Shown here: one piece after another, positions 57,965 through 64,000 of the stretch
Position numbering within the stretch: position 1 is the stretch's first letter
How the letters are laid out: the number at the start of each line of letters is the position of its first letter
Origin: Chitinilyticum aquatile DSM 21506
GTDB lineage: Bacteria; Pseudomonadota; Gammaproteobacteria; Burkholderiales; Chitinibacteraceae
Length of the DNA stretch: 64,000 nt
Direction of reading: 5' to 3'
Assembly (NCBI RefSeq): GCF_000430805.1
Contig: NZ_KE387260.1
Location: 172,385 to 236,384 of the forward strand
Program-made: the position numbers and the translations under genes
Notes under the pieces: model-generated
Databases searched by the model: none
Told to the model about the DNA's origin: nothing
What the model saw: only the letters and a program-made list of their open reading frames with translations

Positions 57965-59238
57965 AACAGCTCACCCTCTTCCAGCTCCAGCGAACCGGCC
58001 AGCAGAGCCAGCCGCGCCACCACGCCGTAGGCATAGAAACGGTTGGCCTCGCAATCGGGCGAGCCATCGCAATCGGGCGTACTCAGCGGCGAAGCAAAGG
58101 CCAGCGGCACGAAATGCATCCCCGGCGCGTTCAGGTTTTCGTCAATGCCGCGCCCCGTGTGCACGCGGTAGAAGCCGCCGATCACGAAACGGTCGAGCAT
58201 GTAGACCACCGGCTCGGCAACGGCCGCATTGATGTTCTCGAACGTCGGCACGCCTTCCTGCACGATCACGTCGTGCACTTCCAGCCCCTCTTTCACCACC
58301 GACATCTTGTTGCGCTGCTTGCGGTTCAGGCCCACCAGTTCGGCACCGGATTTCACGCTCATGATGCCCATGCCATAGGTGCCGGCATTGGCCTTCACGA
58401 TCACGAAGGGCTCCTGATCGATGCCGTGCTCGTCGTATTTCGCGCCGATCTTTTCGATCATCGCGTCAACCGTCGCGGCGAGCTTTTCCTCGCCTTCGCG
58501 CGCATGGAAATCCAGCCCGTCGACGTGCTCGAAATAGGGATTGATCACCCAAGGATCGATATCGATCAGCTCGGCAAACTCGGCCACCACGCGGTCGTAG
58601 GCCGCAAAATGCGTCGTCTTGCGCCGCACGGCCCAGCCGGCATGCAAGGGCGGCAGCAGCGTCTGCTCCAGCCCCTGCAGGATTTCCGGGATGCCGGCAG
58701 ACAGGTCATTATTCAGCAGCACCACGCACGGCGAAAAATCACCCACGCCAACCCGGCGGCCATTGCGCACCACCGGCTCGAGCGTCAGTTTGCCGCCGTC
58801 GGGCAGATCCAGCTCGGTAGGCGCAGTGATTTCCGGGTTCAGGCTGCCCACACGAACGACCATGCCGGCCTGGCGCAGGATTTTCGCCAGCGCGGCGACG
58901 TTCTGCAGGTAGAACAGATTGCGTGTGTGGTTCTCCGGAATCAGCAGGATGCGGCGCGCGTCCGGACAATAGCCTTCCAGCGCCATCATCGCCGCCTGCA
59001 CCGCCAGTGGGTGGAACTCCGGGTTCAGATTATTGAAGCCGCCCGGAAACAGGTTCATGTCCACCGGCGCCAGCTTGTAACCGGCGTTGCGCAGGTCGAC
59101 CGAACCGTAGAACGGCGGCGTGTGCTCCTGCCACTGATTGCGGAACCAGTGTTCGATTTCCGGCTGGGCAGCCAGAATCTTGCGTTCGAGATCAAGCAGC
59201 GGCCCGGTCAGGGCGGTGGTCAGATGCGGCACGCTCAT
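57961..59238 (-). CDS. gshA: Glutamate--cysteine ligase (Acidithiobacillus-type)
   Basis: A 425-residue enzyme of the GshA type first named from Thiobacillus ferrooxidans and common in betaproteobacteria, unrelated in sequence to E. coli GshA. Recognisable stretches are V-D-M-N-L-F-P-G-G-F-N-N-L, V-K-A-N-A-G-T-Y-G-M-G-I-M (ATP-grasp-like) and I-G-G-F-Y-R-V-H. It makes gamma-glutamylcysteine, the first step of glutathione synthesis. It heads the gshA-sugE-gshB-apbE run and is divergent from the LysR gene. Confidence 0.95.
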   Translation of the reverse strand: MSVPHLTTALTGPLLDLERKILAAQPEIEHWFRNQWQEHTPPFYGSVDLRNAGYKLAPVDMNLFPGGFNNLNPEFHPLAVQAAMMALEGYCPDARRILLIPENHTRNLFYLQNVAALAKILRQAGMVVRVGSLNPEITAPTELDLPDGGKLTLEPVVRNGRRVGVGDFSPCVVLLNNDLSAGIPEILQGLEQTLLPPLHAGWAVRRKTTHFAAYDRVVAEFAELIDIDPWVINPYFEHVDGLDFHAREGEEKLAATVDAMIEKIGAKYDEHGIDQEPFVIVKANAGTYGMGIMSVKSGAELVGLNRKQRNKMSVVKEGLEVHDVIVQEGVPTFENINAAVAEPVVYMLDRFVIGGFYRVHTGRGIDENLNAPGMHFVPLAFASPLSTPDCDGSPDCEANRFYAYGVVARLALLAGSLELEEGELL

Positions 59239-59408
59239 GGCGGCTCCGGTAGGCTTGGGAATTTTCGCTAGATTGTGGCGACCGCAGCAAATTCAAGGCT
59301 TGCTTGCAGGTCGACACAAATCGGCGTCAGTGATTGGCAGCTGCCGCCAGACTGCCTAGAATATCGGCATTATCGAATAAGTTATTCGATTCCAGCGGAA
59401 ACGCAGAT

Positions 59409-60335
59409 ATGAAATACACCTTGCGCCAATTGCAGGTATTTGTTGCCGTCGCCCGGCGTGGCAGCGTCTCGCGCGCCGCCGAAGACCTTGGCCTTTCGCA
59501 GTCTGCCACCAGCACCGCGCTGGGCGAGCTGGAAAAACAGTATCAATGCCAGCTGTTCGACCGCGTGGGCAAAGCACTGCGCCTCAACGAGCTGGGCCTG
59601 CAACTGCTGCCGCGCGCCAGTGCGCTGCTGGATCAGGCTGCAGAAATCGAAGGCCTGCTACTAGGCCAGAACGACTGTGGCGCACTGAGCATCGGCGCCA
59701 CGCTGACCATCGGCAATTATCTGGCGACACTGATGATCGGCAACTACATGCAGCAGCACGCCGACAGCCGCGTGCAGCTGGCGGTACACAACACCGCCAC
59801 CATCATCCAGCAGGTGGCGCGCTTCGAGCTGGACCTCGGTCTGATCGAGGGCGATTGCCAGCACCCCGATCTGGTCGTGCAGCCGTGGATCAACGATCAG
59901 CTCGTCGTGTTCTGCAGCCCGCAGCATCCGCTGGCCAAAAAGGGCAGCGCCAGCATCGAGGAGCTGCTGCAGGAGGCCTGGATTCTGCGCGAGCACGGCT
60001 CGGGCACACGCGACACCTTCGAGCAGGCGATGCGCCATCATCTGTCGCGGCTGAATATCCGGCTGGAACTGGAGCACACGGAGGCGATCAAGCGCGCGGT
60101 CGAATCCGGCCTTGGCATCGGCTGCATTTCACAACTGGCGCTGCGCGAAGCCTTCCGCCGCGGCAGCCTGGTTGCGCTGGCCACGCCGGAGCTGGACCTC
60201 GGCCGCCAGTTCCACTTCCTGTGGCACCGGCAGAAATTCCAGACCGCCGGCATGCGCGCCTTTCTGGATGAGTGCCGGCAATTCACCGGCAGCGCCCGCA
60301 GCAGTGACGAGCTGGCACTCCCCTATATACCCTGA
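59409..60335 (+). CDS. LysR-family transcriptional regulator (YeiE-like)
   Basis: A 308-residue regulator with an N-terminal winged HTH (L-R-Q-L-Q-V-F...S-x-S-R-A-A-E-D-L-G-L-S-Q-S-A-T-S, ~5-38) and a two-lobed effector domain. The domain order and motifs (L-F-D-R-V-G-K, T-I-G-N-Y, W-I-L-R-E-x-G-S-G-T-R, H-T-E-A-I-K-R-A-V-E-S-G-L-G-I) resemble E. coli YeiE more than CysB. It is divergent from gshA across a 170-bp gap, so it may control the glutathione operon; this is inference. Confidence 0.92.
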   Translation: MKYTLRQLQVFVAVARRGSVSRAAEDLGLSQSATSTALGELEKQYQCQLFDRVGKALRLNELGLQLLPRASALLDQAAEIEGLLLGQNDCGALSIGATLTIGNYLATLMIGNYMQQHADSRVQLAVHNTATIIQQVARFELDLGLIEGDCQHPDLVVQPWINDQLVVFCSPQHPLAKKGSASIEELLQEAWILREHGSGTRDTFEQAMRHHLSRLNIRLELEHTEAIKRAVESGLGIGCISQLALREAFRRGSLVALATPELDLGRQFHFLWHRQKFQTAGMRAFLDECRQFTGSARSSDELALPYIP

Positions 60336-60336
60336 T

Positions 60337-60385
60337 GGATATAAAGCTGCAGCCATTCATAATAAATTACTTCAGGCGTATACCC
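60337..60385. repeat. 49-bp dyad element, copy J
   Basis: Left arm GGATATA, AGCC at 15-18, right arm TATACCC; the inner right arm is TACT. It begins just after the LysR stop and overlaps the last codons and stop of the convergent AraC-type gene. Confidence 0.8.
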
Positions 60386-61334
60386 TGCCACTGCGTCGTA
60401 CCGGCAATGCCAGCCAGTGCAGATGAAGACCGTCTGCGTCGCGCACATGGCATTCCAGATGCGGGCGCTGGCAGTCCAGCGTATAGGGGCTGCGCTCCAG
60501 CCAGTCTTCATACAGCCACTGGAACCAGACCGGCGAGCCCTGCGCCTCGACCACCGCATACAGGCCGCCGGGCAGATCGCGCGAAGGCAGGCCGGCCGGC
60601 ACCGGCCCGGCGGGAACGGCCAGCTCGAACACGAACTGCTCCGGTCCGACCAGGCCGAAATCATCCTGCATCACGCCCAGGCAGTGCGCGCCATCCGGCA
60701 GCAGGCCATAGCCAGCCAACTCGGCGGCAAAATCACGTACCCGCGCTTCCAGGCCATTCTTGTCCATGCCGATCCAGCGCCGGTACACCACGCGTTGCGG
60801 CGCCAGCGTCTGCAGACGGACGCGGGCGGCCAGCCCGGCACGCCCCTCTTCGCTTGGCTGGGGCACACAGGCATTACCCTCGCGCACAATACCCAGCTTG
60901 GCGTCCATGTAGCCGCGCCAGCCACCACGCCGCCAGTCGCGCGCCGACATGCCGAACTGGCGCCGGAACGCCTTGGCAAAGGCGGCGTCGGACGAAAAGC
61001 CGCAGTCACGCGCGATGACATGAATCGGCGTATCGGTTTCGTGCCGCACGCGCTGGGCGGCACGCAACATGCGCCGCTGGCGGATGTGCTCGAACGGCGG
61101 CTCGCCGGTAGCCGCGTGAAAAACGCGGTCGAAATGGCAGGGGGAAAAACACGCCAGGCTCGCCAGTTCGTCGAGCTGCAGCGGGGCATCCAGCCGTGAC
61201 TCGATGTAATCGATCACCCGCTGGATGCGGCGCCCGCGCGGATTGCAGCCGTCGAGCAGCGGCGTAGCCCGGGCCCGGGCGGATTGCAGCGCGGGCTGGT
61301 TCCAGTCCTGCCGCAGTACAGTGGCAAAGCTCAT
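60372..61334 (-). CDS. AraC-family regulator with GyrI-like effector domain
   Basis: A 320-residue protein. The N-terminal part (~35-140) is an AraC/XylS double HTH: A-S-L-A-C-F-S-P-C-H-F-D-R-V-F, then I-A-R-D-C-G-F-S-S-D-A-A-F-A-K-A-F-R-R-Q-F-G. The C-terminal ~155 residues form a GyrI/effector-binding domain, as in SoxS/Rob-like multidrug regulators such as Rob. It could respond to small hydrophobic ligands. Its final codons (R-V-Y-A and stop) are supplied by a 49-bp dyad element. Confidence 0.9.
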   Translation of the reverse strand: MSFATVLRQDWNQPALQSARARATPLLDGCNPRGRRIQRVIDYIESRLDAPLQLDELASLACFSPCHFDRVFHAATGEPPFEHIRQRRMLRAAQRVRHETDTPIHVIARDCGFSSDAAFAKAFRRQFGMSARDWRRGGWRGYMDAKLGIVREGNACVPQPSEEGRAGLAARVRLQTLAPQRVVYRRWIGMDKNGLEARVRDFAAELAGYGLLPDGAHCLGVMQDDFGLVGPEQFVFELAVPAGPVPAGLPSRDLPGGLYAVVEAQGSPVWFQWLYEDWLERSPYTLDCQRPHLECHVRDADGLHLHWLALPVRRSGRVYA

Positions 61335-61560
61335 GGGCTTGTATCCGGTGTCGTTTCCTTGCGCGATTATCGGACAAGGCATCGGGGTCGACTTTTCCGG
61401 CCTTGCGCATCCGCCGGGCTGTCCGGCACGTTTTTCCGGCCATCGGCCTGCTGCAATGCGGCAAGCACGCGCTGCGGCCTTGCACTTGGCGACGGGCTGC
61501 GGCAAGCTGACGGCATTACGGCAACGAGTACCGCCGCGTCCACCGACCCAGGTAGCAGCC

Positions 61561-62280
61561 ATGACCCGAATCCTGTTTGTAGAAGACGACCCCGAGCTTT
61601 CCGAGCTGATCAGCAATTTCCTGCGCTCCTTCGAATTCACTGTTGACGTGCAGGGCGATGGCAGCCAGCTGATCGACTCGGTGCGCGAGAATCCGCCTGA
61701 CCTGCTGCTGCTCGACATCATGCTGCCGGGCAAGGATGGCCTGACACTCTGTCGCGAGCTGCGCGAATTCTGGGGCGGCCCCATCGTGCTGCTGACCTCG
61801 CTCAACAGCGACATGAACCAGATTCTGGGCTTCGAAATCGGTGCGACCGATTACGTGGTCAAGACCACGCCGCCCTCGGTGCTGCTGGCGCGCATCCGCG
61901 CACACCTGCGCAGCGCCACCACCCAGCCGGTCACACCAGCAGGCGCAGGTGGCCAGGAGCGCTCGACGCTGAATTTCGGCAAACTGCAGATCGACGCCCG
62001 CAATCGCACCGCCACCTATCACAACGAGCCGCTGGGCCTGTCGACCGGCGACTTCGACCTGCTGTGGGAGCTGGCCAGCCACGCGGGCGACATCCTCTCG
62101 CGCGACCATCTGCTCAAGCAGTTGCGCGGCATCGAATATGACGGACTGGACCGCAGCATCGACGTTGCGGTGTCGCGCCTGCGCAAGAAACTCGACGACG
62201 ACCCGAACGAGCCACGCAAGATCAAGACCATCCGGCACAAGGGGTATCTCTTTGCGACCGATGTCTGGTGGCAGGAGTAA
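61561..62280 (+). CDS. rstA: OmpR-family response regulator, RstA-like
   Basis: A 239-residue regulator with a receiver domain (acidic D9-D10, phospho-acceptor D52 in L-L-L-D-I-M-L-P-G-K-D-G, conserved Lys near 104) and a winged-helix DNA-binding domain (~140-235) ending in R-H-K-G-Y-L-F. The sequence around the receiver and the partner kinase layout resemble RstA of E. coli. A hairpin terminator separates it from the kinase gene. A likely target site lies downstream at 63726 (RstA box). Confidence 0.88.
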   Translation: MTRILFVEDDPELSELISNFLRSFEFTVDVQGDGSQLIDSVRENPPDLLLLDIMLPGKDGLTLCRELREFWGGPIVLLTSLNSDMNQILGFEIGATDYVVKTTPPSVLLARIRAHLRSATTQPVTPAGAGGQERSTLNFGKLQIDARNRTATYHNEPLGLSTGDFDLLWELASHAGDILSRDHLLKQLRGIEYDGLDRSIDVAVSRLRKKLDDDPNEPRKIKTIRHKGYLFATDVWWQE

Positions 62281-62303
62281 GTCAGTACCCTTGCATGTAT
62301 TAG

Positions 62304-62332
62304 AACGGGGAGCCTGCCGGCTCCCCGTTTTT
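62304..62332 (+). terminator. Intrinsic terminator between rstA and rstB
   Basis: An 11-bp stem AACGGGGAGCC/GGCTCCCCGTT, loop TGCC, then T-T-T. It starts 24 bp after the rstA stop. If used, it would make kinase expression lower than regulator expression. Confidence 0.85.
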
Positions 62333-62369
62333 GCAATCCCCCGGAACCCCGGCCCTATCGAGGCTTGCC

Positions 62370-63674
62370 ATGCGCCAGCTATTCCTGCGCTTTTACCTCA
62401 CCGTCGTAGTCTGCTTCCTGATTTCCGCCACGCTGATCGGCGGCGCCTACAAGCATCTGATCGACCGGACCAACCAGCGCTACCTGTCGGACATTTTCAA
62501 GACCACGGTCACCATCATTGAAGAAGAGCTGGGCGATCTGCCGCGCTCGATCTGGCATGATGAAGCGGCCCGCCTGCGCGGCAAGCTGCCGGTACCGGTA
62601 CAGATCGAAAGCCTCGACACCTATCTGCTGTCGCCGGAGAACAAGGCCACGCTGCTGGGCGGTGGCATCATTCTGCTTGCCGACCAGGAACTGTACATCC
62701 ACCGCATCCACCAGACCGAACTGATGGTGGTGCTGGGGCCCATTCCCTATCTGTCGCGGCTGGACGGCATGTCATGGATCGACTGGCTGGCGATGGCGCT
62801 GATGTGCGCGGCGCTCGGCCTGCCCACCTGGCTGTGGATGCGTCCGTTCTGGCGGGACGTGCTGCAGCTGATCCGGCAAAGCCGCCGGCTCGGCAATGGC
62901 GACTTCACCTCGCGCGTCGAACTGGCCGACAGCTCGGCTCTGGCTCCACTGGGCGTGACCTTCAACCGCATGGCCAATGACATCCAGACACTGACCGCCT
63001 CGCGCCGCGCGATGCTCGACGCCGTATCGCACGACGTGCGCACACCACTGACCCGCATCCGCTACCGCATGGAAGCCCTCAAGGCCGGCGCCAGCCTGGA
63101 CGCGCAGATCGCGGCAATGGAACGCGATCTTGGCCAGATTGACCGCCTGCTGGAAGAGTGGCTAACCATGTCTACCCTCGACCGTGCGCAGCTGCGCCTG
63201 AACCTGGAACTGCAAAACATCCACGCACGGCTGGCAGTTCTTTGTAACGAATTCGCACAGAACAACCCTGCCCCTGCACTGACCAATACCACGGCTTTCA
63301 GCGAGCCGATGCTGGAATTTGATGGCTATTACCTCGGCCGCGCAGTCAGCAATCTGCTTTCCAATGCGCACCGCTACGGCGGCGACACCACCGCCGTGAC
63401 GCTGGCATGGGCCGAAGGCGTGGCGCAGATTCATGTGGACGATAATGGGCCCGGCATACCCGATCATGCGCGCGAACGTCTGCTGCAGCCCTTCGAGCGC
63501 ATGGAAAACAGCCGCAATCTGGCGACCGGCGGTTTCGGGCTTGGCCTGTCGATCGTTGCCATGATCATGCGCGGGCACAATGGCGAAGTCCGCATCGAAA
63601 CTTCGCCACTGGGTGGCGCACGCGTTACGCTGGCCTGGCCCACGCCGCTGGCCGATGGCAGCACCCAGCTGTAA
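62370..63674 (+). CDS. rstB: Sensor histidine kinase, RstB-like
   Basis: A 434-residue inner-membrane kinase. TM1 is at ~8-27, a periplasmic domain of ~105 residues follows, TM2 is at ~136-157, then HAMP (~160-210). HisKA has His221 in A-V-S-H-D-V-R-T-P-L, and the ATPase has N-L-L-S-N-A (N box), D-N-G-P-G-I-P (G1) and G-F-G-L-G-L-S-I (G2). It should phosphorylate the upstream RstA-like regulator. The periplasmic signal is unknown; in enterobacteria RstB responds to acid and low Mg2+ through PhoP. Confidence 0.9.
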   Translation: MRQLFLRFYLTVVVCFLISATLIGGAYKHLIDRTNQRYLSDIFKTTVTIIEEELGDLPRSIWHDEAARLRGKLPVPVQIESLDTYLLSPENKATLLGGGIILLADQELYIHRIHQTELMVVLGPIPYLSRLDGMSWIDWLAMALMCAALGLPTWLWMRPFWRDVLQLIRQSRRLGNGDFTSRVELADSSALAPLGVTFNRMANDIQTLTASRRAMLDAVSHDVRTPLTRIRYRMEALKAGASLDAQIAAMERDLGQIDRLLEEWLTMSTLDRAQLRLNLELQNIHARLAVLCNEFAQNNPAPALTNTTAFSEPMLEFDGYYLGRAVSNLLSNAHRYGGDTTAVTLAWAEGVAQIHVDDNGPGIPDHARERLLQPFERMENSRNLATGGFGLGLSIVAMIMRGHNGEVRIETSPLGGARVTLAWPTPLADGSTQL

Positions 63675-63725
63675 CCGTTGCGTAGTCCTATAAGCTAAAA
63701 CCCTAAGCAAACTACGTCTTTCAAC

Positions 63726-63739
63726 TACATTCAGTTACA
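63726..63739 (+). promoter_or_regulatory. Putative RstA box upstream of the Asr-like gene
   Basis: TACATTCAGTTACA matches the E. coli RstA consensus TACATNTNGTTACA at 11 of 12 fixed positions. It lies 91 bp upstream of the start codon of the Asr-like gene; CATAAT at 63781-63786 is a possible -10. Confidence 0.75.
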
Positions 63740-63830
63740 GCGCGGTACCAAGCACGACAACACAAACATTAGCGAATCACCATAATCCGCTCCACACAAC
63801 TTACCCAGTTTCTTTCGGAGTAGATAAAAA

Positions 63831-64000
63831 ATGACCAAGCTGCTGTCCGCACTCGTTGCCGCGCTGTTCGTAACCGTTGGCGCCCAGGCTGCCGATGCTT
63901 CCGCTGTAAAGACTGAAAAACACGCCAAGAAGGCTTCGGTTGCTTCCGCTGCTCAGAAGGCTCAAGCCAAGAAGGCCTCCGCTGCTTCCGTAGCTTCCGC
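63831..64000 (+). CDS. Asr-like Ala/Lys-rich secreted protein (3' end outside window)
   Basis: The first 56 codons are visible and the frame is still open at the window edge. A signal peptide (M-T-K-L-L-S-A-L-V-A-A-L..., cleavage near A-Q-A, residue ~20) is followed by a low-complexity, basic Ala/Lys/Ser stretch. In it, H-A-K-K-A-S-V-A-S-A and Q-A-K-K-A-S-A-A-S-V repeat with near-identical codons. This composition matches acid-shock protein Asr of enterobacteria, a periplasmic basic protein directly activated by RstA. An RstA box upstream and the adjacent rstAB-like genes support that reading. Confidence 0.8.
   Translation, partial: MTKLLSALVAALFVTVGAQAADASAVKTEKHAKKASVASAAQKAQAKKASAASVAS

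Overview
This is a roughly 64 kb, GC-rich, gene-dense stretch of a bacterial chromosome. The gene content points to a betaproteobacterium, most likely of the order Neisseriales (Chromobacteriaceae/Chitinibacteraceae-like). The pointers are the T. ferrooxidans-type gshA with gshB, a regulatory-type PTS (EIIA-Man, HPr, EI), ftsY-ftsE-ftsX, metK divergent from two LpxL-like acyltransferases, an ahcY led by a SAH riboswitch, and a minor-pilin/PilY1 cluster. The genus cannot be fixed from the sequence alone. No phage, plasmid, insertion sequence, CRISPR array, tRNA or rRNA gene was found.

Layout. 1-4.3 kb: the end of an acidic Pro-rich protein, then valS. 4.3-6.1 kb: a small Gly-rich membrane protein followed by 1.3 kb of non-coding repeats (a tandem 0.45 kb duplication plus a third inverted copy). 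6.1-14.7 kb: small envelope and unknown proteins, a ClbS/DfsB protein, and an ESPR autotransporter bracketed by a 40-bp direct repeat. 14.7-21.2 kb: a poly-HAMP chemoreceptor, hemG, ftsX, ftsE, a GNAT, ftsY. 21.3-25.4 kb: rsmD, an ion channel, ferredoxin, a TPR protein, ahcY with its riboswitch. 25.4-30 kb: two GNATs and the anaerobic ribonucleotide reductase locus, in which the glycyl-radical segment is a separate 61-residue gene and the promoter region carries NrdR and FNR boxes. 30-36.8 kb: mgtE, corA, a class D beta-lactamase, a rhodanese, modABC. 36.8-44.7 kb: an SNF2/SWIM helicase, metK, two acyltransferases, an O-methyltransferase, a TonB-like protein. 45-52.9 kb: fimT-pilV-pilW-pilX-pilY1-pilE. 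52.9-59.2 kb: ptsI-ptsH-EIIA and gshA-sugE-gshB-apbE. 59.4-64 kb: LysR and AraC regulators, then an RstA/RstB-like two-component system facing an Asr-like Ala/Lys-rich secreted protein whose upstream region carries a near-perfect RstA box.

The most distinctive signals are: (1) a family of intergenic 49-bp dyad elements of fixed length (GGGTATA-N7-AGCC-N13-GGCT-N8-ATACCC), with nine full copies and two degenerate ones, mostly at gene ends; (2) the split class III ribonucleotide reductase; (3) the RstAB/Asr-like module; and (4) the autotransporter bracketed by a duplicated piece of the 5' end of its neighbour.

Functionally the window mixes housekeeping functions (translation, SAM cycle, glutathione, cell division/SRP, Mg2+ and molybdate uptake) with surface functions (type IV pilus tip and minor pilins, autotransporter, lipid A acylation). 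It also shows signs of adaptation to low oxygen (nrdDG with an FNR box; a HemG-type enzyme, typically quinone-dependent) and to acid or envelope stress (RstAB, Asr-like).
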